This document shows, piece after piece, positions 28,426 to 36,422 of a stretch of 64,000 nt of DNA. Position 1 is the stretch's first letter; every line of letters starts with the position of its first letter. The translations under genes were made by a program, and so were the position numbers. Under the pieces are notes generated by a model. It had not been told where the DNA came from. It worked only from the letters and a program-made list of their open reading frames with translations, and did not search any database. Source of the stretch: Methylosinus sp. Sm6 (GTDB taxonomy: Bacteria; Pseudomonadota; Alphaproteobacteria; Rhizobiales; Beijerinckiaceae); the NCBI RefSeq assembly GCF_019802345.1, contig NZ_JAINDZ010000005.1, positions 62,001 to 126,000 on the forward strand. Reading direction: 5' to 3'.

Positions 28426-28908
28426 ATGTTGCGTTTGCTCCTGATCGGCATTTGGACGTGCAGCGTGACGCTCGCGTCCACCTATGGCGCCGCCTATTGG
28501 AAAGCTCATCGCGCCGGGCCGGCGCCGGAAGCGCAAGCCGAGAAGTTGGAGGTGCGCAAGGTCAAGCCCATCAGCGTGCCGATCATTTCCGAGGGCCAGC
28601 TGAAGGGCTATATCTCTGCCGAGTTTTCATATGTCGTCGTCGCGCCGGAAAAATCGCACGGCGGCGGCCATGGCGGCGGAGAAGCGGAGGGCGCGGGGCT
28701 CGATCCCGACAGCTATGTGATGGATGAAGCGTTCCGCCGCATCTATGCGGATAATAAGCTGGACTTTCGGCACATCGAAAAATTCGATCTCAATGCGTTC
28801 ACGCATGAGCTGACTCGGCGCGTGAACGATCGGCTGGGCTTCGCGCTCGTGCGGGAGACCCTCGTCAAGAGCTTCGCCTTTGTTCCGAAGGACGATATCC
28901 CGCACTGA
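28426..28908 (+). CDS. Membrane-anchored protein of unknown function, end of flagellar operon
   Basis: 160 residues from ATG 28426 (GGAG eight bases upstream; GTG 28417 is an alternative). One N-terminal helix (LRLLLIGIWTCSVTLASTYGAAYW) is followed by an extracytoplasmic domain (PIISEGQLKGYISAEFSYVV) interrupted by a His/Gly-rich loop KSHGGGHGGGEAEG, then a helical end. Topology recalls FliL, but the real fliL is at 31141. Position suggests a basal-body or stator-associated role. It converges on ftcR with 11 bases between stops. Confidence 0.6.
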   Translation: MLRLLLIGIWTCSVTLASTYGAAYWKAHRAGPAPEAQAEKLEVRKVKPISVPIISEGQLKGYISAEFSYVVVAPEKSHGGGHGGGEAEGAGLDPDSYVMDEAFRRIYADNKLDFRHIEKFDLNAFTHELTRRVNDRLGFALVRETLVKSFAFVPKDDIPH

Positions 28909-28919
28909 GCTTCGCGGGG

Positions 28920-29588
28920 TCAGCCCATGAGCATATAGCCGAGGAAGCGCTGCGAATCGATCGGATCATAACCGAGACGCGTGCGCAGCTTCTTGCGCAG
29001 CTTGCTGACATGGCTCTCGACGACGTTCTCTTCGACCACGTCGTCGAACAGTCCATAGACGGCGTTGAAGATTTGCGACTTGGTGAGTCGTCGTCCGCGA
29101 TTCATGACGAAATATTCGAGGATGCGGCGCTCGCGGCGGGGCAGCGACAAAGGCTCGCCGCCGATGAGCGGATCGCGGCCGTCGAAGAAGACCTGCATCG
29201 GACCGACCACGGCGTAATCGCGCCGGATTTCCGCGCGCCGGCGGATGGCGCAGACACGCGCGAGGATTTCCTTCACATGGATCGGCTTGCGCACGACATC
29301 GTCGACCCCTGCCGTGAACAGCCCCAAAGTCTGCTCGAGGGAAGGCGCTTCATTCATTGCGATGACCGGCGCCTGAGAGCGCTTGCGGATGATCTTCGGC
29401 AGCTCCTCGCGCTCGGGGCATTCGCCGATCAGAAAAGCCTCGACGGCAGCCATGTCGGTCTCGACGGCGGAGCCGACCCAGTCGCGGAATTGGCCGGAAC
29501 AAAAGCCGGCCGAGGAGATTCCTTCCTGGCCGAAGTGTCGCGCATATCCACTCGTCACCAGCTCACGTTCATCCACGATTATGAACAT
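28920..29588 (-). CDS. ftcR: Flagellar master regulator FtcR/Rem (OmpR family)
   Basis: 222 residues. An N-terminal receiver-like domain ([20 protein letters not shown]) is followed by a winged-helix DNA-binding domain ([55 protein letters not shown]). It matches Brucella FtcR and S. meliloti Rem closely in motifs such as [18 protein letters not shown] and [19 protein letters not shown]. These activate class II-III flagellar genes. The phosphorylation Asp is not at its normal place (LIGECPE instead of xxDxxMP), so control is probably by abundance. The ribosome site is AAGGGGG, six bases before the ATG. Confidence 0.9.
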   Translation of the reverse strand: MFIIVDERELVTSGYARHFGQEGISSAGFCSGQFRDWVGSAVETDMAAVEAFLIGECPEREELPKIIRKRSQAPVIAMNEAPSLEQTLGLFTAGVDDVVRKPIHVKEILARVCAIRRRAEIRRDYAVVGPMQVFFDGRDPLIGGEPLSLPRRERRILEYFVMNRGRRLTKSQIFNAVYGLFDDVVEENVVESHVSKLRKKLRTRLGYDPIDSQRFLGYMLMG

Positions 29589-29617
29589 AGCCGCCCCCTT
29601 GACAATCTTTTCGCCCT

Positions 29618-29637
29618 AGTGATTTGCGCGAATCACT
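29618..29637. promoter_or_regulatory. 20-bp near-perfect palindrome upstream of ftcR
   Basis: Arms AGTGATT and AATCACT flank TGCGCG, giving a 20-bp palindrome with a single mismatched pair. It lies 30 bases upstream of the ftcR start in the divergent ftcR/motE region. Size and symmetry fit a dimeric regulator site. In rhizobia and Brucella the equivalent gene is controlled by LuxR-type regulators (VisNR, VjbR), which is one candidate class. Confidence 0.6.
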
Positions 29638-29830
29638 ATGGCACTACTTAGCCGTATCGATTCCTCGGCGTCAATGAAATAGTAACCCTCATCGTGTCGA
29701 CTGCGGCGGTGACGGCGCGCAGTCGCGGCGGCGCCGTCGCAATGGTCTTCGCGCGCCGATTCGATCGGCGCGTCGCGCATCTGCGCGGGCAAGCCACACG
29801 CAAGGCGGCTCGGTCACTTTGCGCCTGCCG

Positions 29831-30403
29831 ATGACCGACATGAACTCACCAATGAAGCAGCAAGTCCGCGCGATCCGCGCCGCTCTCGTCGCGGCCGCTT
29901 TCGGCTGCTCGGCCGAAACGGCGCATGCCGAGCCGAAGAAGCCGGAGCCGCCCGTGCACGGCGATTCGGCGAAGGCGCGCCAGCAACGCGCGGCGCCGTC
30001 GCCGGAGGTCGAGCGCTACTGCGCGGATGTGTCGGCGACGGCGGGCGCTGCGCGCAATGCGCGAATGGAAAAGGAGCTCATGGAGCTCGAGCAGCTGATC
30101 GTTCGCCGCACGGCCGAGCTCGAAGCCAAGCGCGCCGAGCTGCAGGCGGCCATCGACCGACGCGAGGCGATGGTCAAAAAGGCCGACGAGCGGCTCGTCG
30201 CGATCTATGCGCGCATGCGGCCGGACGCGGCCGCCGCGCAATTCGCGGACATGGATGAAGAGATGGCGGCGGCGATGCTGATGCGGCTCGAGCCGAAAAA
30301 GTCGAGCGCGATATTGAACGAGATGGAGGCGGCCCGCGCCGTCGCGCTGACCAAGAAAGTAGCGGGACTTTCGACTCTGCCGCAGAGCGGGATAAAGCAA
30401 TGA
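29831..30403 (+). CDS. MotE-like periplasmic motility chaperone
   Basis: 190 residues from ATG 29831; ATG 29840 and 29852 are alternatives, and the last gives the neatest signal peptide (RAIRAALVAAAFGCSAETAHA). A coiled coil (MEKELMELEQLIVRRTAELEAKRAELQAAIDRREAMV) is followed by an MgtE-N-like domain, MRPDAAAAQFADMDEEMAAAMLMRLEPKKSSAILNEM. This architecture is that of rhizobial MotE, a periplasmic chaperone for MotC. The stop overlaps flgH (ATGA). Confidence 0.75.
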   Translation: MTDMNSPMKQQVRAIRAALVAAAFGCSAETAHAEPKKPEPPVHGDSAKARQQRAAPSPEVERYCADVSATAGAARNARMEKELMELEQLIVRRTAELEAKRAELQAAIDRREAMVKKADERLVAIYARMRPDAAAAQFADMDEEMAAAMLMRLEPKKSSAILNEMEAARAVALTKKVAGLSTLPQSGIKQ

Positions 30404-31122
30404 TCGCCAGAGCCGCGCCGTTACTTCTTTTGGCCGCGCTCGCCGGATGCGCGACCGACCCGCGCGACATTGGCCGGGAGCCGCATATGAGTCCGGTGGG
30501 GAGCGGGCTCGCGTCGATCGACGACCAGCTGCCCACGGGCGCGATTCGCGACGGCGCGCTCGGGCCGCATATGCGGCTCGACGAAAATCGCATCAATCTC
30601 TATCGCGACGTGCGCGCGATGAATGTCGGCGACGTCGTCACCGTCAACATATCGATGGACGACAAGGCGGTGCTCGGCAATTCGACGGATCGCTCGCGGG
30701 ATTCGAAGATCAAGAGCGAATGGTCGTTCCTGTTCGATTTCCTCGCCGGCGGGACGGGGGGCGCCCACCACAAATGGGACGGCTCGATCACCAATGATCT
30801 GCAGTCGAGCTCGTCGACTCAGGGGCAGGGCTCGATCAATCGGTCCGAGCAGATTCGCCTGTCGATCGCCGCGGTGGTCACGGCCGTTCTGCCCAATGGC
30901 AATCTCGTCATCCGCGGCTCGCAGGAAATCAGAGTGAATTACGAGATGCGGGTGCTCACGATCGCCGGCATCGCGCGCCCGCGCGACATCGCCAAGGACA
31001 ATACGATCTCCTACGACAAGATCGCCGAGGCGCGCGTCTCCTATGGCGGGCGTGGACGATTGTCGGAGGTGCAGCAGCCGGCCTGGGGCCAGCAGGCATA
31101 CGACATATTCGCGCCGTTCTGA
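30400..31122 (+). CDS. flgH: Flagellar L-ring protein FlgH
   Basis: 240 residues with a lipoprotein signal (LLLLAALAGC). FlgH features follow: LYRDVRAMNVGDVVTVNISMDDKAVLGNST, GQGSINRSEQIRLSIAAVVTAVLPNGNLVIRGSQEIRVNYEMRVLTIAGIARPRDI, and the end GRGRLSEVQQPAWGQQAYDIFAPF. It forms the outer-membrane ring of the basal body. Coupled to motE upstream. Confidence 0.95.
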   Translation: MIARAAPLLLLAALAGCATDPRDIGREPHMSPVGSGLASIDDQLPTGAIRDGALGPHMRLDENRINLYRDVRAMNVGDVVTVNISMDDKAVLGNSTDRSRDSKIKSEWSFLFDFLAGGTGGAHHKWDGSITNDLQSSSSTQGQGSINRSEQIRLSIAAVVTAVLPNGNLVIRGSQEIRVNYEMRVLTIAGIARPRDIAKDNTISYDKIAEARVSYGGRGRLSEVQQPAWGQQAYDIFAPF

Positions 31123-31140
31123 TCAGAGAGGGAGCTGCAC

Positions 31141-31719
31141 ATGGCCGGCCCGCCCGCTTCGTCCTCCCCCGCGCCGCCGTCATCCTCCTCGATGCAGACG
31201 GTGGTGGCGCTCGTCGTCGCCACGCTGGTCGCCGTCGGCGGCGGCGGATTTCTCGGCATGACTCTCGTCGGAGAGCAGCCGGCCGCGCCCGCGCATGGCG
31301 ACGAAGCCAAAGAGAGCGCGGCGGCGAGCAGGCCGGCGCCGGAGCCGGCGGATAAGGGTCATGGCGGCGGCGGCCATGGCGCGGCGGCGCCCGCCGCCAA
31401 GGAGGCCGCGCCGCCGGCGGCGCCGAAGTGGAAGCTGAAGGAGCTCGCGCCCATCGTCACCAATCTCGCCGATCCGGAAATGGGATGGGTGCGCATGCAG
31501 GCGGCGATCGTCTATGACGGAGAGGCCGTGCCGCAGACCGATCTGCTGGTGTCGCAGGTAACCGCCGACATCGTCGCCTTTCTTCGAACGATGACGCTCG
31601 CGTCGATCCAGGGCGCCGACGGACTGCGTCGCTTGCACGAGGATCTGTCCGAGCGCGCGGTGATCCGGTCGGAGGGGCGCATCCGCGAGCTGATCATTCA
31701 AGCTCTGGTCGTCCAATGA
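31141..31719 (+). CDS. fliL: Flagellar basal-body protein FliL
   Basis: 192 residues: one membrane helix (MQTVVALVVATLVAVGGGGFLGM), a linker rich in Pro, Ala, Gly and His (DKGHGGGGHGAAAPAAK), then the FliL periplasmic domain (LKELAPIVTNLADPEMGWVRMQAAIVYD...LLVSQVTADIVAFLRTMTLASIQGADGLRRLHEDL). FliL associates with stators and supports torque. The stop overlaps fliP (ATGA). Confidence 0.92.
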   Translation: MAGPPASSSPAPPSSSSMQTVVALVVATLVAVGGGGFLGMTLVGEQPAAPAHGDEAKESAAASRPAPEPADKGHGGGGHGAAAPAAKEAAPPAAPKWKLKELAPIVTNLADPEMGWVRMQAAIVYDGEAVPQTDLLVSQVTADIVAFLRTMTLASIQGADGLRRLHEDLSERAVIRSEGRIRELIIQALVVQ

Positions 31720-32447
31720 AAAGGCTCGCGCTTCTCCTCGGCCTCGTGCTGCTTCCCGGCTGCGCGCTCGCTCAGGGCTTCGATCTCGACACGCTGCTGC
31801 CCGCGGGCGGCGGAGCGGCGAGCGGCAAGATCGTTCAGCTCCTGGCCATACTGACGGTGCTCTCGATCGCGCCCGGCCTGCTGATCATGGTCACGAGCTT
31901 CACGCGCTTTGCGATCGCTCTTTCGTTTCTGCGCAGCGGTCTCGGCCTGCAGAGCACGCCGGCCAATCTGGTGCTGATCAGCCTCGCTCTGTTCATGACC
32001 TTCTATGTGATGGCGCCGACTTTCGACGTCGCCTGGAAGGACGGGCTGAAGCCGCTGATGGATCAGAAGATCACCGAGGCCGAGGCGTTCGACAAGATCT
32101 CGCAGCCGTTTCGCAAGTTCATGATCGCCAATGTGCGCGAGAAGGACATCAAGCTGTTCGACGGCCTGTCCCACGAGCCGCGCAAGGCGGGCGATTACGA
32201 CAAGCTCGGCCTGCAGGTGCTGGCGCCGGCTTTCATGATCTCGGAACTGCGGCGCGGCTTCGAGATCGGCTTTCTCATCGTGTTGCCGTTTCTCGTCATC
32301 GACATGATCGTCGCGGTGGTCACAATGTCCATGGGCATGATGATGCTGCCGCCCACAGCCATTTCCCTGCCGGTGAAAGTCCTTTTCTTCATTCTGATCG
32401 ACGGCTGGAATCTCCTGGTCGGGAGCCTGATCCGATCCTACGGTTGA
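31716..32447 (+). CDS. fliP: Flagellar export gate protein FliP
   Basis: 243 residues with a cleavable signal (LLGLVLLPGCALAQ), as usual for FliP. Conserved blocks are PGLLIMVTSFTRFAIALSFLRSGLGLQSTPAN, LALFMTFYVMAPTF, PAFMISELRRGFEIGFLIVLPFLVIDMIVAVVTMSMGMMMLPP and a final LLVGSLIRSY. It is the main component of the FliPQR export gate. Confidence 0.96.
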   Translation: MKRLALLLGLVLLPGCALAQGFDLDTLLPAGGGAASGKIVQLLAILTVLSIAPGLLIMVTSFTRFAIALSFLRSGLGLQSTPANLVLISLALFMTFYVMAPTFDVAWKDGLKPLMDQKITEAEAFDKISQPFRKFMIANVREKDIKLFDGLSHEPRKAGDYDKLGLQVLAPAFMISELRRGFEIGFLIVLPFLVIDMIVAVVTMSMGMMMLPPTAISLPVKVLFFILIDGWNLLVGSLIRSYG

Positions 32448-32555
32448 GACGCCGAGCCGTTTCGCTCAGCTGAAAACCCCCGTGTTTTTAGGTGTTTATT
32501 AAGCGCATTTGCCGCGAATTGTGGCGCTTCCCCCCGCCTGTGTGAGATAACCGGA

Positions 32556-32571
32556 GCGTCCTCGAGGACGC
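32556..32571. repeat. Perfect 16-bp palindrome in flagellin upstream region
   Basis: GCGTCCTCGAGGACGC reads the same on both strands; as RNA it makes a six-pair stem with a TCGA loop. It lies 132 bases before the flagellin start. It may be an operator or a leader hairpin; FlbT-type control of flagellin mRNA is known to act on the 5' leader in Caulobacter. Confidence 0.5.
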
Positions 32572-32702
32572 GGCCGCCGAGCGGTCGCGCCGCGAGACAG
32601 AAAGCTTCGGATAGGTCCTCTTGGCCCAGGCATGATGCCGCGTCCGTCGAGCCGGTGAATTTCCGGGATGTCGCGTTCACCTCATCCAAGGATCGACGAG
32701 TC

Positions 32703-33614
32703 ATGTCCAGCATTCTCACGAATTCCTCCGCCATCACCGCTCTCCAGTCGCTGCGCAGCACCCAGCAGAACCTCGCTTCGACGCAGAAGGAGATCGCCAC
32801 CGGCCTCAAGATTTCCAGCGCCGCCGACAACGCCTCGACCTGGGGCAATGCGCAGACGATGCAGTCCGACCGCGGCGTGCTCTCGACGATCAGCGACTCG
32901 CTGGCCGTCAGCTCCTCGGTGCTGAACGTCGCGTCGACGGCCGTGACCAATGCGATCTCGGTGATCAACAACATCAAGGCGCAGGTCGCTCAGGCCGCCC
33001 AGCCCGGCGCCGACACGGACAAGATCGGCACGACCCTCTCCGGCCTCAGCGATCAGCTGTCGAGCATCGTGACCTCGGCCAACTTCAATGGCCTCAACCT
33101 CACCGACGGCTCGGCCGGCTCCTATAGCTTCATCGCTTCCTATTCGGAGTCGCATGGCACGGCGGCGTCGAGCCTCAACACCATCGATCTGACGGCGACC
33201 GCGCTGATCGGCGGCGGCGGCGCGTCTCCGGCGGTTGCGGCCGGCTCGGGCATTCTCGAGGCGGCGCAGGCGACCGGCGCGAGCGCGGCCACCGACTTCA
33301 CCGCTCTTTCCTCGTCGGATGTCGGCTCCGCGACCGCCATCGCCGACACGCTGTCCAACGCCGACAAGGCGATCGCCGACCTCACGACCTATGCGGCGAA
33401 GATCGGCGCGACCAAGACGACGGTCGACGGCCAGGGCGCCTTCATCAAGACGCTGAACGACTCGCTGAAGGAAGGCGTCGGCGCGTTGATCGACGCGGAT
33501 ATGAACGAGGCGTCGACCCGCCTGCAGGCCCTGCAGACGCAGCAGCAGCTCGGCGTGCAGTCGCTGTCGATCGCCAATCAGAACAGCCAGATCATCCTGC
33601 GCCTGTTCCAGTAA
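32703..33614 (+). CDS. Flagellin
   Basis: 303 residues from ATG 32703. The N-terminal D0/D1 (SSILTNSSAITALQSLRSTQQNLASTQKEIATGLKISSAADNASTW) and C-terminal coiled helix (DADMNEASTRLQALQTQQQLGVQSLSIANQNSQIILRLF) are typical of short alphaproteobacterial flagellins. The variable surface domain is small and Ala/Gly/Ser-rich. It has a 255-bp upstream region of its own and its own terminator, so it is probably transcribed as a single gene and controlled by FlaF/FlbT. Confidence 0.95.
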   Translation: MSSILTNSSAITALQSLRSTQQNLASTQKEIATGLKISSAADNASTWGNAQTMQSDRGVLSTISDSLAVSSSVLNVASTAVTNAISVINNIKAQVAQAAQPGADTDKIGTTLSGLSDQLSSIVTSANFNGLNLTDGSAGSYSFIASYSESHGTAASSLNTIDLTATALIGGGGASPAVAAGSGILEAAQATGASAATDFTALSSSDVGSATAIADTLSNADKAIADLTTYAAKIGATKTTVDGQGAFIKTLNDSLKEGVGALIDADMNEASTRLQALQTQQQLGVQSLSIANQNSQIILRLFQ

Positions 33615-33644
33615 GCCGATCCGGCTCGAAAACAGCCGAAACAG

Positions 33645-33672
33645 GGCCGCGCCTTCGGGCGCGGCCTTTTTT
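33645..33672 (+). terminator. Rho-independent terminator after flagellin
   Basis: A perfect 9-bp stem GGCCGCGCC/GGCGCGGCC closes a TTCG tetraloop and is followed by six T residues, 30 bases after the flagellin stop. A strong, textbook intrinsic terminator. Confidence 0.95.
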
Positions 33673-33691
33673 GTTCACCCGATGCGGGGGC

Positions 33692-34171
33692 TCACCAGCC
33701 GCAGCATTCGGAGCTGTAGCTCACGATCGGATTCGCATAATCGACCTTGTAGTGGTCGACGCGATAGACTGGGTAGGAAACCGTTCCAGCCGGCGAATAG
33801 CCGGTGAAGTAGGGAGTGATCGGAGCCGCGGAATAGGACGGAGCGACCGAACGATAATGCGGCTGGTAGCCGAAGCCGAACGCGCGCGCTTGGCGATAAG
33901 CGGGAGCATAGGCGTGATAGCGATAGGGCGAGACGTACGTGTGATAGGGATAGGGCCGCGGGCGTGAGGCTCTGTAATGCGCGTAAGCGGGCGCGAAATG
34001 ATGATGGCGATGCCCATAGCCCGAATAATGCACGCGCTCGATCGGCTGATCGAAGGACGCGACGGCGGACGCCGCGGCTCCGAACGGTCCCGCGACAGCC
34101 GCGCCGGACAGCGCCAGCGGACCGGCGACGCCGACCACGGCGACGATCGCGATTTTCGATAGTGTGTTCAT
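33692..34171 (-). CDS. Secreted His/Tyr-rich repeat-like protein
   Basis: 159 residues with a clear signal peptide (IAIVAVVGVAGPLALSGAAVAG). The mature part holds about 21 Tyr and many His and Pro in loose Tyr-x-x-His-type spacings (RVHYSGYGHRHHHF, RPYPYHTYVSPYRYHAY) and ends in a Cys pair followed by Gly-Trp (ECCGW). There is no recognisable fold. Such chains may bind metal or cross-link in the envelope; this is inference. It converges on the flagellin gene. Confidence 0.8.
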   Translation of the reverse strand: MNTLSKIAIVAVVGVAGPLALSGAAVAGPFGAAASAVASFDQPIERVHYSGYGHRHHHFAPAYAHYRASRPRPYPYHTYVSPYRYHAYAPAYRQARAFGFGYQPHYRSVAPSYSAAPITPYFTGYSPAGTVSYPVYRVDHYKVDYANPIVSYSSECCGW

Positions 34172-34194
34172 CTTTCAACTCCTCGACTTCATGC

Positions 34195-34206
34195 GTGTTC
34201 GAACAC
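34195..34206. repeat. 12-bp palindrome upstream of the His/Tyr-rich gene
   Basis: GTGTTCGAACAC is perfectly symmetrical and lies 24 bases upstream of the start at 34171. A possible operator; no known site type is claimed. Confidence 0.35.
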
Positions 34207-34351
34207 TCGGGACGAGCCGGCGCCGCAAGCTCCGATCGGCCGGAAGCGGCGGCGCTCGTCCTCCGGCCGGCGGCCGGAGCGTGGGCTTATCCATGCTAGA
34301 ACCGGCCGGCCGCGGTTTCGGTTCCAGAAAATCGACGAAAAATTTGCGTGC

Positions 34352-34873
34352 TCATCCGCGCGCCTGCTCCGGCGCGTCGACGGCGACGCGCGCCAAGCCA
34401 TCGCGCGCGCGGCTGATGCGGCTGCGGACAGTGCCGACTGGGCATTTGCAGATGTGCGCCGCTTCTTCATAAGAGCAGCCGCCGAATGCGACCAGGATCA
34501 ACGCCTCGCGCTGCTCGGCTGGCAGCCGCGCCAGCGCGCGATTGACCTGCAGCAGCTCGAGCAGATGTTCCTGCGCGGGCGCGTCGACCAGCGTCGCCGC
34601 ATGGCGCCCGTTCGGATCGGCCGTCTCGCGTCTTCGCTTGTGATAGTCGCTATAGTAGAAATTGCGCAGAATGGTGAACAGCCAGCCGACGAGATTGGTG
34701 CCTTCCTCGAAGAGGGCGATGCGGCCGAGCGCGCGCGTGACGGCTTCCTGCACCAGATCGTCGGCGCGATCCGGATCGCTGCATAGAGAGAGCGCGAGCG
34801 AGCGCAATTGCGGCATGGCGCGAACGATCTCGGCGCGCAGGCGGCTCGTCGCTCGAGAGGCGCGCTCGTCCAT
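34352..34873 (-). CDS. ECF sigma factor, EcfG-like
   Basis: 173 residues from ATG 34873. Region 2 reads LRSLALSLCSDPDRADDLVQEAVTRALGRI...GTNLVGWLFTILRNFYYSDYHKRRRE, very close to the EcfG (ECF15) general-stress sigma pattern. Region 4 is LPAEQREALILVAFGGCSYEEAAHICKCPVGTVRSRISRAR. EcfG genes are normally next to the anti-sigma nepR and the response regulator phyR; neither is seen here, so this may be a paralogue or a displaced copy. An EcfG-like promoter lies ahead of the glycosyltransferase at 42.6 kb. Confidence 0.85.
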   Translation of the reverse strand: MDERASRATSRLRAEIVRAMPQLRSLALSLCSDPDRADDLVQEAVTRALGRIALFEEGTNLVGWLFTILRNFYYSDYHKRRRETADPNGRHAATLVDAPAQEHLLELLQVNRALARLPAEQREALILVAFGGCSYEEAAHICKCPVGTVRSRISRARDGLARVAVDAPEQARG

Positions 34874-35213
34874 GTCTTCGCGCCGGTCGCGCGTGCGCGG
34901 CGCCGGCGCGAGGCCGCGCGCCGAACGTGTCCGCCGGCGCACGCGAGAGAGGACGGCGCCCGACTCGCTCCGCAATGATGCGGCGGTGATGAGGTCTCGT
35001 TCGCGCGAATCCCGCATTGGGCAAAGCTTCCGTTCGAAACTGGAACGTCGCCGTTCCGCTCGCCTCGACCCGGCAAGGACGAGGCCGCGCCTGCGCCCGG
35101 CCGCGGAGACGAACGCTCGACGCGCGCGTCACGAACCCCCAGAATGGCGGGCGGCGCTTGATTCGCGATACGAGGCGGAAGCCGCCTCGACACAAGGAGC
35201 GGCCGGGACCGAA
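34874..35213. other. Divergent intergenic region, sigma factor / yibQ
   Basis: 340 bases without a credible gene; translations here are Arg-rich and lack family features. An inverted repeat GGAACG-TCGC-CGTTCC occurs at 35042-35057. It contains GGAAC, the -35 element of EcfG promoters, on both strands, but no -10 element CGTT at 16-17 bases could be found on either side. Confidence 0.5.
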
Positions 35214-36422
35214 ATGACCGATGAATTGAATCAGCCGCTGGGGATGGGCGGACCGGGGCCTCGGTCCAGGCCGGTGCGACGGCGCGGCGCGCTGCTCGGC
35301 GTCGCCGCGGCGGCAGCGGCGGGCGTCGCTGCGCTCGCGGCGCTGCTCGCGCCGAAGATGGGCGGCGACGGCCAGCCCTTCGCCACTGCGCGCATCGAAA
35401 TGGTCGAGCCGCCGAAGCCCGTCGAGGCGCCTCCCGCGGTCGCGGACGCGCCGTCTCCGCCGAACGAGGCGGAGCGCAATGCGGGCGCGATCGCCGATAT
35501 CGAGCGCCTCTCCGGCGTCAAGGTCACGCGCGGCGGCGGCGGCGAGGCGCCGGGCGCGCTCGTCATCAGGATCGAGGAGAGCGGGTCGGGCCTCGCGCCG
35601 GCGCCCGACAAGCGGCTCGTCGAAAAGACGCGCGACGGGCTGCTGCCCAGGATCGGCGTGGACGGCGCCAAGCCGATGGACGTCTATGCGCGTCCGGCCG
35701 ATCTCTCCGCGCGGCTTCCGGCCGGCGCGCCGCGCCTCGCGCTGGTGGTCGGCGGGGTCGGGCTCAATGCCCGATTGTCCGAGAGCGCGATCGACGATCT
35801 ACCGGGCGCCGTCACCCTGGCGCTCGCGCCCTATGGCGCCGCGGTCGAGGAGACCGCCGCGCGGGCGCGGGCGCGCGGCCATGAGATCCTGCTGCAGGCG
35901 CCGATGGAGCCGTTCGACTATCCCCACGAAAATCCCGGGCCGCACACGCTGCGAACCGGCTCGTCCTCGCTCGACGACCTGCATTGGCTGATGAGCCGGT
36001 TCTCCGGCTATGTCGGCGTCGTCAATTTCCTCGGCGCGCGCTTCACCGCCGAGGCCGCCGCTCTGACACCGGTGTTGTCGGACGTCGCCGCGCGCGGCCT
36101 GCTCTATCTCGACGACGGCACGTCGCCGCGCTCTCTGGCGACGAGCCTCGCCTCCGGCCTCGGCCTCGCGGCGGCGCGCGCCGACGCCGCGATCGATGCG
36201 CGGGCGAAGCCCCAGGATTTGGATAAGCAGCTGGCGCAGCTGGAAGCGCTGGCGCGCCGCAATGGCCAGGCGATCGCGACCGCCGAGGCGCTGCCGGGCG
36301 CGATCGCGCGGCTCTCCCGTTTCGTCCGCGATCTCGAGCGGCGCGGAATCGCGCTCGTTCCGGTCAGCGCGCTCGCCGGGCGGGTCGATGTGTCCGAAGC
36401 GCGCGCGGGACGAGCCAAATGA
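35214..36422 (+). CDS. yibQ: Divergent polysaccharide deacetylase YibQ
   Basis: 402 residues. One N-terminal helix ([22 protein letters not shown]), a Pro-rich linker, then the divergent polysaccharide deacetylase fold ([75 protein letters not shown]). The family is periplasmic and its catalytic role is unproven. In alphaproteobacteria it usually follows envC-ctpA and precedes rppH; here it precedes rppH (ATGA overlap) but envC-ctpA is 32 kb away. Confidence 0.88.
   Translation: MTDELNQPLGMGGPGPRSRPVRRRGALLGVAAAAAAGVAALAALLAPKMGGDGQPFATARIEMVEPPKPVEAPPAVADAPSPPNEAERNAGAIADIERLSGVKVTRGGGGEAPGALVIRIEESGSGLAPAPDKRLVEKTRDGLLPRIGVDGAKPMDVYARPADLSARLPAGAPRLALVVGGVGLNARLSESAIDDLPGAVTLALAPYGAAVEETAARARARGHEILLQAPMEPFDYPHENPGPHTLRTGSSSLDDLHWLMSRFSGYVGVVNFLGARFTAEAAALTPVLSDVAARGLLYLDDGTSPRSLATSLASGLGLAAARADAAIDARAKPQDLDKQLAQLEALARRNGQAIATAEALPGAIARLSRFVRDLERRGIALVPVSALAGRVDVSEARAGRAK

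Noticed and set aside
32607-32627. Sigma-54 promoter before flagellin (TGGCCC...ATGC)
   Set aside because: The spacing between GG and GC is two bases too long for a -24/-12 promoter.
35042-35057. EcfG promoter in the sigma-factor/yibQ gap
   Set aside because: GGAAC occurs on both strands, but no CGTT-like -10 element follows at 16-17 bases on either.
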